A DNA stretch of 64,000 bases. Origin: Muscardinus avellanarius. Taxonomy: Eukaryota > Chordata > Mammalia > Rodentia > Gliridae. The DNA lies in contig OY726565.1 in NCBI GenBank assembly GCA_963383645.1, positions 36,933,529-36,997,528 on the forward strand, given 5' to 3'. This document shows positions 1 through 9,680 of the stretch, in pieces; the stretch's first letter is position 1, and each line of letters begins with the position of its first letter. Below the pieces are notes generated by a model, which was not told the origin of the DNA, did no database searches, and was given only the letters and a program-made list of their open reading frames with translations. The position numbers and the translations under genes are program-made.

Positions 1-111
1 ATATGGAAATGTCTTGAGGAACCCAAAAGCCAGTACGCAGAGAAGCACTGTACTAGGAGCACTGGGTTCTCTCAATAACCTCTCTCCTTCACTGTGAGTC
101 TCTTCTTCTCA

Positions 112-330
112 TGTATTCACCCATCCACTTACTCATTTATTCAACTAATTTTACTAAGCAACCTCTTAGATGTCATGGGAAATCATCAGCACTGACAATA
201 CAGCACCTAATCTCATAGAGCTTACATTCTAGTGGGAAAGACAGATGATGAAAAAGATGAAAGAAAAAGAAACCACCAGAAAGTGATAAGTGCTGTAACA
301 GGGAATTTCAATGGATTCTTTATCAGAATA
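112..330 (+). repeat. Ancient mammalian repeat, family not assigned
   Basis: The stretch runs from a run like 'actcatttattcaac' to 'gagcttacattctagtggg' and 'gtgataagtgctgtaaca'. This order of phrases is shared by a very old, genome-wide mammalian repeat and is seen again at about 9975-10060 and 53055-53330. Divergence is high and I cannot name the family with certainty (L2- or MIR-era). Confidence 0.45.
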
Positions 331-998
331 TAAGTTATTTCTATGGATTTAAAAAGGACATCATAAACGATGTAAACAGAAGCTTAATAGATATCTCCAG
401 TGTACATATGAGACAAAGGATACTTGAAAAACTTCAAATTGCTAAGAATAAATAAACAACACGAAATAGATGAGAAAAAGACATGGTTAGACAATTTACA
501 GAAGATGAAACCCTTGTGGCAAATAAGCATGAATAGATTTTCAGCTTCATTAGTTATCAAGAAGAATACAATTTAAAACAATGGGACACTCGCTTGAAAC
601 CGTACAATTGGAAAAATTAAGAAGCTGATGTGAATTTTCAGAAACAAAAACTTTTATACTCGTGGTAGTATAATTTATAAAGTTATTTTGGAGAATAAAT
701 TGGTAAAATATAGCAAAACAGAAAAATGCACTATCTACAACCTAGTATAAAGAAATTTTCAAAAGATGTACCAAAGGACACATGCACCAAGATATTTTAG
801 GGTGTTTTGTGTGTGTGGTTAGCAAATAACTGTTGAAAGCAAAAAACTGGAAATAAAGTAAATGTATATGATGAATGGCATCTAATAATAAAATGTGATA
901 TAGCCATACAGGGAAACATACTATCAAAATAAAGAGAATTAAATGGATAACTCGAGAAGAATAAATTGCCCAATTATTGAGTTAAAAACAAAAACATC
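331..998. other. AT-rich sequence, nothing recognised
   Basis: No repeat consensus, splice-flanked open frame or RNA gene could be recognised. The only open frames are short and of low complexity. Confidence 0.4.
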
Positions 999-1214
999 TG
1001 CCGGGCATGGTGGCACACGCTTGTAATCCCCGCACTTGGGAGGTGGAGACAGGAGGATCACGCTGGTTCGAGGCCAGCCTCACTGGCTTAAGAGACTCTG
1101 TTTCCACATAAAAATGTTAAAAAATAGGTCTGGGAGTGTAGCCCGTGGGAGTGTATCCCGGAGGTAGAAGGGCTTCCAGGAACCCCAGTACCACCAAAAA
1201 CAAACAAACAAAAA
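999..1214 (+). repeat. B1-dID type SINE with a partly duplicated ID half
   Basis: A 7SL-derived half starts at 'gccgggcatggtggcacac' and carries A- and B-box-like pol III signals (B box near 'ggttcgagg'). A tRNA/ID-derived half follows ('gtctgggagtgtagcccg', later 'accccagtaccacc'), then an A-rich tail. The phrase 'gggagtgta-cccg' occurs twice in the ID half, a short tandem duplication. Flanks 'aaaacatc' on both sides look like a TSD. This belongs to the subfamily with 'ccccgc-cttgggagg' and 'cttaagagactctgtttcc'. Confidence 0.85.
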
Positions 1215-1222
1215 CAAAAACA

Positions 1223-1655
1223 TCCAGTTTTCAGGATGGTATGGATAAAATGATTCAACTTATTTAGATTTAGAAATGTACACAAAGATACTATATGTTG
1301 TTTATGAATGCATTTATATTTGCAAAGAGCATTCAAATGCTACATGACAAATATAAAATGTACAGTGAGTTCTGGAAGATTCCAGCTAACATAACTGAGG
1401 TATGGACAGTGGAGAGGTGGGTGAGGGAGCTGCCCCAGTGTGAAGGCGTGAAGCTTGCAGGAGAGGAAAGCCATTGATTTATGGAAAGGGAGCTGGAAAA
1501 GAAGATAAATAGACAAATTTTAGGAGACAGCCCAAGCAGTCTTCGCCTACTTTACAGAAAGTAGAGAATCATTGACACTTCTCAGCTAGCTACTAACACA
1601 ATATGTTACTTTAGGACAATTTATCTATGAGCCATGTGAAGGATGGATTAGATAT
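1223..1655. other. Unassigned sequence
   Basis: Ordinary AT-rich DNA. A 60-codon open frame at 1295-1477 has no recognisable domain, no initiation context and no flanking splice sites; I consider it chance. Confidence 0.4.
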
Positions 1656-1656
1656 G

Positions 1657-1741
1657 AGGGCTAGAGATATAGCGCAGTGGTAGAACATGAGCTTAGCGTG
1701 CACAAGGTCTCAAGGCCCTAGGTTTGAGTCCCAGCACACAG
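1657..1741 (+). repeat. ID-type SINE (tRNA-derived)
   Basis: The element reads 'gggctagagatatagcgcag', then '-tggtagaacatgagcttag' and 'ggtttgagtcccagcac', the arrangement of a rodent ID element derived from a tRNA-like RNA. The A box (tagcgcagtgg) and B box (ggtttgagtcc) are visible. It ends in a short purine-rich tail. It is not a functional tRNA: the acceptor and anticodon arms do not pair properly. Confidence 0.75.
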
Positions 1742-2155
1742 AAGGAAAGAAGACTTTAGAGTTAAAGGTCATTTAGAATCTGGTGTAGATATTCAGGCGT
1801 GAAGTGGCAAGGAGATTGGATTTCAATATTCATAATCAGAATGGAAAGAAAGAGTTAGATGAGAGCAATATCACGAAAAAGACAGGATGAAATACAGTGA
1901 ATGCATAAAACTCCCAATGCAATTGCATTTTGATCCTCAGTATTTGATTGAAAGCTACTCAATAGTAGCTATGTAAAAATGAGTCCCCTAGTATCAGCAT
2001 GACCAAATCTATGTGTTAGCTTTAGTAATTTAGAATAAGTATTTGGGATAAGTAATTTTTTGATGGCTTAATTTGTGTTTTATTAAAATCAAAAACATTC
2101 TTCCCATTTGGTCTGATTAATATATCTGCAGGAATACATTGAAATAAATCTGGAT
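1742..2155. other. Unassigned sequence
   Basis: AT-rich DNA with no recognised repeat or exon. It forms the 5' flank of the L1 insertion that follows. Confidence 0.35.
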
Positions 2156-2171
2156 AGAATATTTCACTCCT

Positions 2172-2966
2172 GGAACTTCCGGGAAGATGGCGACTGAGAA
2201 AAGCGGGGCTTAAGAGCCCCGCTAACAACCAATCTCCATTACCACAAAATCAGCGCCTTTCATAGCCAGAAAACACCATCACCAGAGAAACAAAAAATCA
2301 CCAGGCTCTAGAGAGAAAGTGGACTGAGAACAGAGCCACAGAGGAGATACACCGGCCTCACGCCCGAGGACGCAGCAGATGCGGCAGCAGCGCCATACTG
2401 CCGGCGGCACCCATGAATTCACGGGACGGCTACAGAAAGCCGAGGTGAGCCACTGCGGAACAGCCAGGCGGGATTTCTCTGCGCAGAGAGCATCTAAAGC
2501 TCCCAGTGGCCGAGCTCAGCACACGCTGCAGGGATTCAGAGTGGAAATCAAAACCAAAAAGAAAAACGCCAGCCCCACAGCCGAGGGCGTAGCAGCGGCG
2601 CCATATTGCCACCGGCGGCAGGAGCACCGAATTCAGCGAGGCCAGTACAGCTACATCTGCGTACTCAAGAACAGTGAGTCAAATTGCAGGCCACAGAGGA
2701 GAAATCCCAGTACTGTACTCCCTGGGACTTGACCCAGTGGGGGAGGGGCGGTGGCAGAGATATCACACCATAGGAGAACGTGCAGCCTGGCACCCCCCAC
2801 AGTCTAAAGCAGCCTCTATCGACTCTCTGGGTCGGAGATTCTGTGATAAAACCCAGTAAAGGAGTAGTGGGGTCTGAGATACTACTGACCCGAGATCCAG
2901 AACACCTTAAGTGAAGTCATAGTGACCCAAGGAAAGAACCCAGAGAAGGCACAAACTTCCGAAATC
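2172..2966 (+). promoter_or_regulatory. L1 5' UTR (internal promoter region)
   Basis: This GC- and CpG-rich block begins exactly at the L1 5' end next to the TSD and precedes the ORF1 start. In L1 elements this region carries the internal RNA polymerase II promoter. It matches, in opposite orientation, the terminal block at about 29120-29460. It contains the phrase 'agccgaggtgagcc' near 2437, which resembles a splice donor (AG|GTGAGC). Activity is inferred from family knowledge only. Confidence 0.65.
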
Positions 2967-3140
2967 ATGGGAAAGAGGAATAATACTAGAGCAATGAATG
3001 CCCACAACCCCACAACATCAGAACCCGATAAAACAGAAAATCAGAGATTTCTAGAAGATCAAATCAGGAAAATAACTGTAGAAATAATTGAGGTGCTTCG
3101 AAAAGAACTCAGAGAGAGCCAAAAAGAGATAAACTGTTAA
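2967..3140 (+). pseudogene. L1 ORF1 N-terminal fragment
   Basis: Translation from the ATG at 2967 begins MGKRNNTRAMNAHNPTTSEP and continues with a charged segment containing 'RFLEDQIRKITVEII', typical of the N-terminal and coiled-coil onset of L1 ORF1p, the RNA-binding chaperone of the L1 ribonucleoprotein. The frame stops after ~57 codons, where the L1 match ends and unrelated sequence starts. The RRM and C-terminal domains are absent, so no functional ORF1p can be made. Confidence 0.7.
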
Positions 3141-3700
3141 CTCTGTTTACATTGTCTTTGGATATACAATATATTTTTTTTTATTTTTTAGGGAGTTTGT
3201 ATACTCTTCTGTTGCCTGTGCCATTGAAATCATATCCAAGAAATCACTGCCAATTTCAATGTTGTGAGGTTTTATGACCCAGATTTTCTCCTAAAAGTTT
3301 ATAGTCTTAAGATTTATATTTAGGTCTTTTATCTATTTTGAGTTAATATTTGTATATGGGATTAGGTAAGGGTCCAATTTTATTCTTTTCCATGTAATTA
3401 TTATTTTTCAACAATATTTAGTTAAAAGATTATTATTTCCACCACCAAATGTTCGTGGAAACCTTGTCAAAAATAACTTGACAATATAGGGAAGAGTTCA
3501 GCTCTAGGCTTGTATTTAACTCCAATGGTTTATATATCTACCTTTAGAACAGTACTACACTGTTTCAATTATTGTAGCTTTATATGGTTTGAAATCAGAA
3601 AATATATATCTTCTAGCTTTGTTCTTTTTCAAGATCATTGTGGGTATCTAGAGTCCATATTCCATATTAGGATAGATTTTTTTTCCTGAAAAATAAATAT
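3139..3700 (-). repeat. Older L1 ORF2 segment, antisense, inside the chimeric L1
   Basis: Phrases such as 'ttgagttaatatttgtatat', 'aagggtccaattttattc' and 'ttctttttcaagatcattgtg' are the reverse strand of the C-terminal half of an older L1M ORF2. Its orientation is opposite to the flanking L1 5' and 3' ends. From about 3700 to 3885 I recognise nothing. Confidence 0.65.
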
Positions 3701-4075
3701 ATAAATATATGATAGTTTTACCAAAAAAAATAGAAAAAAAAATATTCTCTGGTAAGAAAGAAAGTAAAAAGAAATATTGAAATGTTATCTTTAAGTCATC
3801 AAAAGCTTGGTATCAGACAAATGAAACTGTTATGTGAGATTATCATTTTTAATTTTGGATAAATTGCTATAATACTAGATGTCAACCACTAAGCCAAGCA
3901 TGGGAGGGAGGGATGGGGAGAGAATGGGGTGGGGATCGGGTGGGGGCTGACTGGGTGATGTGTGCATGTATGTCTACAAAAGTTTGTATCCCACTATGAT
4001 GTATGAATACAGTGCACCAATAAAAAATTTTAAAAAATAAAAAATAAAAAATAAAAAAAAGAATATTTCACTCCT

Positions 4076-4675
4076 CCAAGAAGGTAAAGAAAATAATGTA
4101 ATCAAATTCAACAAAAGACTGAAGTAGTAATTTTAAAAGTTAAAACGAGGACTCAAAATAAAAGAGAGACCAAAAAGACTAGTAGAAATTTCATACTGCA
4201 TTCATTAGACTATAGCTCAATATAATTCAGTGGAAAACCTGCTACATAATTAGACTGACATCACCACAAACATCCCCAGCTAAATAAAGCTTCTGGTAGT
4301 TCCAGCACACTATTTAACTTCGGTACCTCCAGAAGCTCATTCTTAGACAATGCAAGTATTTATTTGGTAGTGATTCTAGGAGATTCTGGTAAAGTGAGAC
4401 AAACACCTCAGAATCCCCTGAAGAACTTGTCAAAACACAGATTGCTGTGTGCTGCCCCAAAGCTTCTGATTTAACAGGGTCTGAGTTAGCTCTGAAAATC
4501 TGCATTTCTAAGAAGTTCCCTGGCAATGTCAGTGCCAGTATAGGGACTAGTTCGAGAGCAAGCATTTAAAGCAGTCCAGGTATCGATTCCAGTGGGAAGC
4601 CTTTTTGTATTTTACTCTGTATTTCACTTTTGTATCTCCATTTCTCTCTATCTTAGCACACTTACCACTTTGACA
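4076..4675. other. Unassigned sequence
   Basis: No repeat family or exon could be recognised in this stretch. 4320-4570 has a mildly GC-richer composition and a phrase 'ctttgcatttctaag...gttccctgg'-like context common in ancient repeats, but I cannot assign it. Confidence 0.3.
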
Positions 4676-5119
4676 TATTAGGCCATTTTCTGTTGCTATT
4701 ACAAAATAACCATATCTGATAATTTGTGAAGAAAAGAGGTATATTTAGCTCACAGTTTCTGAGGCTGAATCCAAGATCAGCAGATAACATCTGATTGGCC
4801 TCTGGTGAGTACAGTAGGCAGCATGACAATAGCCAAGAGGATGTGTGAAAGGGATCATATGGCAAGACAGCAAGTCTGAGGGAGGCAGGGGCCAAGTTGC
4901 TCTTTTCATTACAACTTGCTCCTGCAAGAACTAACCAGAGTCCCATGAAAACTGCATGAATCTTTCTGAGGGCAGCACACCAAAGATCTGACCACCTTTT
5001 ATTTGTTCCTGCCTCTTCAAGGTTCTACTGCCTCTACATGGCCATGCTGGCGACCAAACTTCTAGCAGATAAAATTTGGAGGAGGGAGACAGCTGAACCC
5101 ATATCCAAAGCCTAGCACT
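4676..5119 (-). repeat. MaLR-type LTR (MST/MLT1-like), antisense
   Basis: The plus strand reads 'aggccattttctgttgctat', then 'atttagctcacagtttctg', '-gggccaagttgctcttt' and finally 'gctgaacccatatccaaa'. This is the reverse complement of an ERVL-MaLR LTR. No internal sequence adjoins it, so it is probably a solo LTR. No TSD could be fixed. Confidence 0.7.
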
Positions 5120-6870
5120 ATACTATAATGTTTCTTTTACAGTTCTGTCTCCCTGGCCTAGACTGAGATTTTTGAGGTCAAGGAAATTGATTTTTGTCTC
5201 TTATTATTCAGAAATGGCATAAAAATAAGCACTCATAATTACTTGAGAAGGAAAGGAAAAAGGAAAAAAATCACAGAGAAAGGAGAGGGAAGGAAAAAGA
5301 TGGGGAAAAGGGAAAGAGAAGTAAGGAGAATTAAGACCCTGCTGGGGTTTAAAAGCTTTGATGAGCTCAGTGTCTCGTTGGTTTCTCCAGGAAGCAGATG
5401 TAGAGTCACAGGTGGAGTGCATGTAGATTTGGAAAGTGCAGGAATATCTACCTTGGACAAGAAGGATGGTTCAGGAAAAGAAAGGCCAACGACAACGTCT
5501 GCATGATCAAGGCACTAAGTGCAGCAGACCACTGAGGTAGTAGTGATGGGAGGGGTCTGGAAAATAGTGTAAAACTCTTGCTTTTCAGCCAAGGGTTGGG
5601 GGAGCTGATGTGCATTTGCCTCCTCACCCTTCAATCATTGGTTAAGAGCTGCCTCCAGGAGTATCTTCTTCCAGCTTGCTGTGCAAAGGTCCTGGCTGCT
5701 AGAAGTCTGGCTGGCACAGGTGAAAATGGTGAAGAGATCTCAGCAGATATGAATGAAGCACAAGCAACCTCTGCTACACCCTGCTGACTGAAGACACATT
5801 ACCATTAAGAAAAAAAAGCTAAGTTGGAACATGACAACTTGGAATGTTCCTGGTGCATCAATTCATAGATTTTAGGCTTTTAGAACAATCTATTTTCCAA
5901 TGGTAGGTATCAGTCCGAGGCAAATTCAAGGAGAGATGCCATCATGGAATAATTATATCCAAGCCTTAGAGAGATGGGCAATTGCCTGATTCAAGAGACA
6001 AAAATGAAGCCTTTTCTTTTTTCAGTTTTATAGCCTAGAAGGAAGTCAGAAGAGGCAGAGAATTTTTCTGAATCCTTATGGTCCTTAACAAGAAACCAAT
6101 AATTAAAATAAAAGCAGCCTTCTACAGTATTCACTTTCAAAGAATGACTTATGGAGTGACTGTAAAATAACCCCTATAGGTATTCTTCTGGCACTTATTA
6201 CGTGAAAATATATTCGTATGAAATTTTTACCTAGGCCATGTATGTCCTTGTTAGTAAAGCTATATTTTTTTGCCAATTTAAGAGCACTGTTTACTATTTT
6301 AAATGTCACATCAATTCAATATATAAAGGTACACTTTTTCTTTTTTTTTCTATTTGCAATCATTGCTCAAATCTGTTAATAAAATCACCTTCAGGGTAGG
6401 ATGATTGATTAGCATTCAGTAAACATGTTTAGGAGCAAGACTTAAGGCTAAACATGATTTTGAGAACTTTATGACTTAATAAGGAAGTGTCATGGACACA
6501 GAAAAATTAAGATTGATAAATGTCATCAGAGAAAATAGGGTATGGGAATTCATAAAGGAGAATTCAGTATTTTTAGGAAATATTCCTAAAGCACTTGCAG
6601 GGTTTGCAAATGAAGAAAGGAGGATAGCATTCCACAAATACAAAGTAGGACAAGAACAAGATAGCCAAATAACTTGTGTGTGTTATGGGTATGAGCATGG
6701 AGTTCAACTTGACTGGCTCATGGAAAATATAAGAAGCCAGAAAAACAGAGCCAAGTTTGTAAAAGATAGCAATAGCTCTATATGCACACCGTCTAATACA
6801 GTGGCCATTAGCTGCCTGTGTTCACTGAGGACTTGAACTATATCTAAAAGCATTCCAGAGACTTGGCAGT
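5120..6870. other. Mostly unassigned sequence, possible ancient repeats
   Basis: 5240-5335 is purine-rich (GGAAA-type). 5380-5500 ('tctccaggaagcagatgtag') and 6560-6760 have the look of very old repeats but no family is certain. A 114-codon open frame at 6492-6836 shows no domain, no conserved motif and no splice context; I do not call it a gene. Confidence 0.35.
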
Positions 6871-6884
6871 GAAACAAAGACTGT

Positions 6885-7262
6885 ATCACAAAAAGTAAGA
6901 AATCAGATGTTTTCACTAATATGTGAAGGGTAAGGTGAAATGGGTCATAGGAGGAACTCCAGGTTAAAAAGGAGATCCTATAGAGAAGCAAACAAGGCAA
7001 CCTAAATGAGGGGATGGGAGGAGAGAAGAAGGAAACTCTCTAAAGCACATGATGTGCATAAAAAAAAAAAAACCATATCGATGTCAATCACTAAGCCAAG
7101 CATGGAGAGACGGAAGGGGAGGGCATGGGATGGGTAGTGGGTAGGATTTAACAGGGTGATGTGTGCATGTATATCTACACAAGCTTTTTATCCCATTAAG
7201 ATGTATGAATTCAATGCACCAATAAAATAATAAAATAAATAAAACAGGTTTTATATGAAATA
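6885..7262 (+). mobile_element. 5'-truncated L1, 3' end
   Basis: The segment begins in the last ORF2 codons/3' UTR ('caaaaagtaagaaatcagat'), passes the family's 3' UTR hallmark 'tcaatcactaagccaagc', and ends with 'aatgcaccaataaaa' plus an A-rich tail. Similar strings 'aaacaaagactgt' (about 6872) and 'aaacaaagaatgt' (about 7267) may be its TSD. Confidence 0.8.
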
Positions 7263-7385
7263 AAAAAACAAAGAATGTAAAATATATCAACAATTTTTAA
7301 ATGGATGACATGTTGGAATGATATCATTTCTAATATATTGGCTTAAATAAAATGTATTATTTCCTTTTGTTTTTAAAGTGGCTAT

Positions 7386-7830
7386 GGCTATTTTATCGTT
7401 TATTTTAATTAAAAAATAAGAATTACATATATGGGTATAATATAATGTTTCGATATATGTTTCAACTATAATGGATAAACTAAATAATTTATCCACTTAT
7501 GGATAAATATGATTAAGGCAAGCTAATTAAAATATCCACCACCTCACATACTCATTTGTTGTGAGAATATTAAAAAAATAGTAATTTTCAAATGTACAAT
7601 ACATTATTACTATATATAGCCACCATTCTGCACAATCGATCCCCAGAATTTATTTTTGCTGTCTCACTGAAACATTGTACCTTTTGGTCAATATCTTCCC
7701 ATTCCACCACCCCAATGTAGGGCCTGGTAACCACCACTGTGCTATCTAATTCTAGGTATCAGACTTTTTTAGATTCCATGTATAAATGGAGTCATGCATT
7801 TGTTTCTCTTTGCCTGGTATGATGTTCTCT
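7386..7830 (-). repeat. Older L1M 3' UTR fragment, antisense
   Basis: Reverse-strand L1M features are visible: 'cctggtaaccaccactgtgc', 'tagattccatgtataaatgg', and 'tttgtctctttgcctgg'-like text. It is clearly more diverged than the L1 copies with the 'aatgcaccaataaaa' end. Confidence 0.65.
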
Positions 7831-8023
7831 GGTTGTGGCTTGCACTGTGTGTTACTGATCAAGGCTGCCCCAGAACCAATAGCTAAAGTGTTCATACTTG
7901 GTAGTCAGGGGAAAGCTTTAGAACAGCGAGTGAATGATGGGGGTGACATGATTATAAATCTGCTTCAGGATGATTCATCTTAATTTATTTATTTTTATTT
8001 TTATTTATTTTATTTTATTTTTT

Positions 8024-8236
8024 TATTTTGGTGGTACTGAGGGTGGAACCCAGGAGCTTTCTACCTCCGGGCTATACTCCCAGACCCATTTTATGTTTTT
8101 TATTTTGGAAACAGGATCTCACTAAGTTTCTGAGAGCCTCACTAAGTAGCTGAGGCTGGCTTCGAACCTGCGCGATCCTCCTGTCTCAGCCTCCCAAGCA
8201 CGAGGATTACAAGTGTGCACCACCACACCCGGCTAA
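8024..8236 (-). repeat. B1-dID type SINE, antisense
   Basis: The plus strand runs ID half first ('ggtggtactgagggtggaac'), then the 7SL half ending 'ccaccacacccggc'. The 7SL part keeps the short internal duplication ('ctcactaagtttctgag' / 'ctcactaagtagctgag'). Flanks 'attcatcttaattta' and 'attcgtcttgattta' form a TSD with two mismatches. Confidence 0.85.
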
Positions 8237-8378
8237 TTCGTCTTGATTTAAAAGGGAGGAACTAGACAGAGCGTGGTGGCACACCTTGTAATCCCAGCAT
8301 TCGGGAGGCTGAGACTGGAGGATCGCGGTTCGTGGACAGCCTTAGCAACTCAGTGAGACCCTGTTTAAAGCATGAGGT

Positions 8379-8560
8379 ACTTACTCATATCACTGTCAAC
8401 CACTAAGCTAAGCATGGGAGGGAGGGACAGGGAGGGAGTGGGGTGGGGACTTGGTGAGGGCTGGCTGGGTGATGTGTGCATTTATATCTACCCAAGTAGT
8501 TTACCCCATTATGATGTATAAATACAATGCACCAATAAAAAAATTTTAAAAATAATGACT
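8379..8560 (+). mobile_element. Short L1 3' end inside a SINE
   Basis: It contains the 3' UTR hallmark 'tcaaccactaagctaagc' and ends 'aatgcaccaataaaaaaat'. It sits exactly at the A-rich linker between the 7SL and ID halves of the surrounding SINE. Confidence 0.8.
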
Positions 8561-8625
8561 AAAAATTAGGGCTGGGAGTGTAGCTCGGAAGTAGAATGCC
8601 CCTGGGTTCCATCCCCAGTAACACA

Positions 8626-8629
8626 AATA

Positions 8630-8670
<41 letters not shown>
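8626..8670. repeat. (ATA)n microsatellite
   Basis: About fourteen AAT/ATA units form the 3' tail of the preceding SINE. Confidence 0.95.
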
Positions 8671-8869
8671 GGGAGGGACTAGAAGCAGAAAGAGGAACAA
8701 AGAAAAGCACAAAGGATGTAATGAAGCAAATGGCAACGGGTGTGCAGAGGAAACAGGTGCAAGTGACAATGGACAAGGCAGGCTTGGCAGTGTTTGACAG
8801 CATGCCAGAAGTAAGTGTATGAGATGCAGGAAAAGACAGAAGTCAAGTCCACTGCCACATTTTTGAAAA

Positions 8870-9107
8870 AAGTAATTGAAGCCAGGCATGGTGGCACACG
8901 CTTGTAATCTCCGCGCTTGGGAGGTGGAGACAGGAGGACCGCACTGGTTCGAAGCCAGCCTCGCTAGCTTAAGAGACCCTGTTTCCAAATTTAAAAAAAA
9001 AAGAAAAATAATATATATATCATATTTTTATCATATATAATATATCGTATATAATATATATGATATAATACATAATATATTATATAATATAATATATAAT
9101 AACATAC

Positions 9108-9175
<68 letters not shown>

Positions 9176-9254
9176 GTTTGGGACTGTAGCCCAGAGGTAG
9201 AAAGGTTTCCAGGAACCCCAGTACCACCAAAAAGAAAAAAAAAAGTAATTGAAG
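8870..9254 (+). repeat. B1-dID SINE with microsatellite-expanded linker
   Basis: TSD 'aagtaattgaag' is exact at 8870-8881 and about 9243-9254. The 7SL half is about 8882-8990 and the ID half about 9174-9230 ('gtttgggactgtagcccag'). The linker, normally a few A-rich bases, has become an AT-repeat plus (GA)n of roughly 170 bases. Confidence 0.85.
9005..9174. repeat. (AT)n and (GA)n tract in SINE linker
   Basis: About 9010-9125 is almost pure A/T with imperfect palindromes of ATATAT type; 9126-9173 is GA dinucleotides with one interruption. Confidence 0.95.
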
Positions 9255-9339
9255 TATGAAGGTATTAACAGAAAAATAAAGAGTAGTTTTAAAGACAAAG
9301 AGATGTATTCCGTCTGACAAATCTGGGTTTTAGGTATTT

Positions 9340-9680
9340 TTTTAGTCAGCATTCTCACTGCTGTGACCCAAAATACCTGATGAGCACAACTGAGAGGAAG
9401 TAAATTCATTTGCTTTCAGTTCTGGAGGCTTCAGTCCATGTTAGGCTGGTTCATGTCTGCAGAGTTTATGCCATGGTGGCAAAAAAGCAGAAAGAGTGGA
9501 GAAAGGGCGAGGGACGCATATGTAGTTCACAAAGCCACACCCCTGGTGACCTACCTCCCCCAGTGACATCTACCTTTATCACCATCCAAATAATCCCCCA
9601 ACTCATCATTCAATTATATCACCTCTGAACATCAATGTGTGAGCTCTTCTAGGGGTTGTTCTACATTCAAACTGTGGCAG
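9340..9680 (-). repeat. MaLR-type LTR, antisense
   Basis: The plus strand starts 'gtcagcattctcactgctgt' and ends 'acattcaaactgtggcagg', the reversed termini of a MaLR LTR. 'cagttctggaggcttcagtcc' lies in the expected place. The reverse strand resembles the LTRs at 39721-40240 and 58051-58471 near its 3' end. Confidence 0.65.

Larger units (their letters stand above)
2156..4075 (+). mobile_element. Chimeric L1 insertion with 16-bp TSD
   Basis: The sequence 'agaatatttcactcct' is present at 2156-2171 and again at 4060-4075, so the DNA between behaves as one insertion. It starts at a complete L1 5' end ('gggaagatggcgactgag'), runs through a GC-rich 5' UTR (about 2172-2966) and the first ~57 codons of ORF1 (from ATG at 2967), and ends with the L1 3' UTR ('ccactaagccaagcatggg') and A-rich tail (about 3885-4059). 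The middle (about 3139-3885) is not the expected ORF1/ORF2: it contains an older L1 ORF2 segment in antisense. The element is therefore non-coding and structurally abnormal. Confidence 0.8.
8254..8683 (+). repeat. B1-dID SINE split by an L1 3' end
   Basis: The 7SL half (about 8267-8378) and the ID half (about 8567-8625, 'gggctgggagtgtagctcgg') are separated by an L1 3' end. The tail is an ATA/AAT repeat (8626-8670). TSD 'gggaggaactaga' at 8254 and 'gggagggactaga' at 8671 brackets the whole composite, so the SINE landed first and the L1 fragment entered its linker later, or the two moved together. Confidence 0.8.

Noticed and set aside
1657..1741. tRNA gene
   Set aside because: A and B boxes are present but the arms do not fold as a tRNA; it is an ID SINE. 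The same holds for 54005-54085.
2379..2859. Open frames in a GC-rich, CpG-containing block that might be a CpG-island gene start
   Set aside because: It is the L1 5' UTR, confirmed by the L1 5' end, the ORF1 start and the TSD.
6492..6836. 114-codon open frame that might be an exon or small gene
   Set aside because: No recognisable domain, no splice sites or promoter context, and the DNA has the look of an old repeat. Length is within chance for AT-rich DNA of this size.
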